6,676 bases of DNA from JAAFIP01 sp043766985 (lineage in GTDB: Bacteria > Pseudomonadota > Gammaproteobacteria > Burkholderiales > Burkholderiaceae_C). The stretch is taken from assembly GCA_043766985.1 (NCBI GenBank), contig JAYUHM010000045.1, positions 1 through 6,676 on the forward strand. The letters are read 5' to 3'. This document shows, one piece after another, positions 6,527 to 6,676 of the stretch (position 1 is its first letter; every line of letters begins with the position of its first letter). The position numbers and the translations under genes are program-made. The notes beneath the pieces were generated by a model. It was not told where the DNA came from and did no database searches. It was given only the letters and a program-made list of their open reading frames with translations.

Positions 6527-6580
6527 ATGAAGCCTTTGCAATACAAAAGGGGGGCTTGGCTGGAGTTCACTCTGTCATAG
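6527..6580 (+). CDS. Possible 17-codon small ORF ahead of a terminator-like hairpin
   Basis: ATG at 6527 to TAG at 6578-6580 encodes MKPLQYKRGAWLEFTLS. A GGAG lies 4 bases before the ATG, and the stop falls inside the loop of the hairpin at 6568-6595. It could be a leader peptide, a small protein or chance; no known attenuation peptide is recognised and there is no run of one amino acid. Confidence 0.2.
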   Translation: MKPLQYKRGAWLEFTLS

Positions 6581-6604
6581 TTTGACAGCGGAGTGTTGTT
6601 TTTT
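6568..6604 (+). terminator. Terminator-like hairpin with T-rich tail
   Basis: CACT and CTGTCA (6568-6577) pair with TGACAG and AGTG (6583-6588, 6592-6595) around a TAGTT loop, with a CGG bulge on the right arm. The sequence TTGTTTTTT follows at 6596-6604. The orientation is + strand, although no confident + strand gene lies to its left in this block, so it may end a small transcript or the 17-codon ORF. Confidence 0.45.
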
Positions 6605-6676
6605 GACTGCTTATTGCAGAAGACCGTGGCGGTAAAAAGCTATACATCGGGATAGCGTGTGCTGCAAGCCTTTCCC
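6605..6676. other. Right edge, with partial copy of the toxin-antitoxin operator sequence
   Basis: No gene is visible in the last 72 bases. GCTATAC (6639-6645) and ATAGCGTGTG (6652-6661), separated by ATCGGG, match the - strand sequence over the palindrome at 3207-3225, where the same two blocks are separated by GT. This could be the operator or promoter of a gene beyond the edge. Confidence 0.25.

Noticed and set aside
1..6676. CRISPR array, tRNA or rRNA gene
   Set aside because: No regularly spaced direct repeats and no recognisable tRNA or rRNA sequence were seen on either strand.

Overview
The window reads as a high-GC proteobacterial chromosome, probably betaproteobacterial (Burkholderiales, perhaps Comamonadaceae-like; this is an inference from protein flavour and GC, not proven), with a low-GC accessory insert on the right. 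Lines counted by hand are near 68% GC around position 1021-1080 and only 35-38% GC around 4261-4320 and 5761-5820.

Left block (1-2570, + strand): the 3' part of a DUF1800 gene is followed 9 bp later by a complete DUF1501 gene with a Tat-type signal peptide. These two families commonly sit side by side and are thought to be exported, but their biochemical role is unknown. The pair ends at a strong hairpin with an A-run before it and a T-run after it, which can serve both strands.

Middle block (2571-3335, - strand): a compact type II toxin-antitoxin operon. A ribbon-helix-helix antitoxin overlaps by 14 bp a MazF/PemK-type endoribonuclease toxin. A perfect 14-bp palindrome overlaps an extended -10 element just upstream and is the likely autoregulatory operator.

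Junction (3335-4100): the 3' half of an IS21-family istB gene with its probable right end and short repeats. The element is cut off before the Walker A motif, and istA is absent. The remnant lies exactly where GC content falls. About 250 bp of non-coding sequence follow.

Right block (4101-6676): two - strand genes in an apparent operon with a 19-bp gap. The first encodes a 148-residue, mildly acidic protein that looks like a class I type III secretion chaperone. The second encodes a 567-residue cysteine-free protein with a Ser/Thr/Asn/Arg-rich start lacking acidic residues for 26 positions. Neither could be assigned to a named family by eye. The best hypothesis is a chaperone and its secreted effector, acquired horizontally. 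This is the part of the window most likely to be undescribed. The last ~400 bp contain a candidate promoter for this operon, hairpins, a 17-codon ORF next to a terminator-like hairpin, and a sequence resembling the toxin-antitoxin operator.
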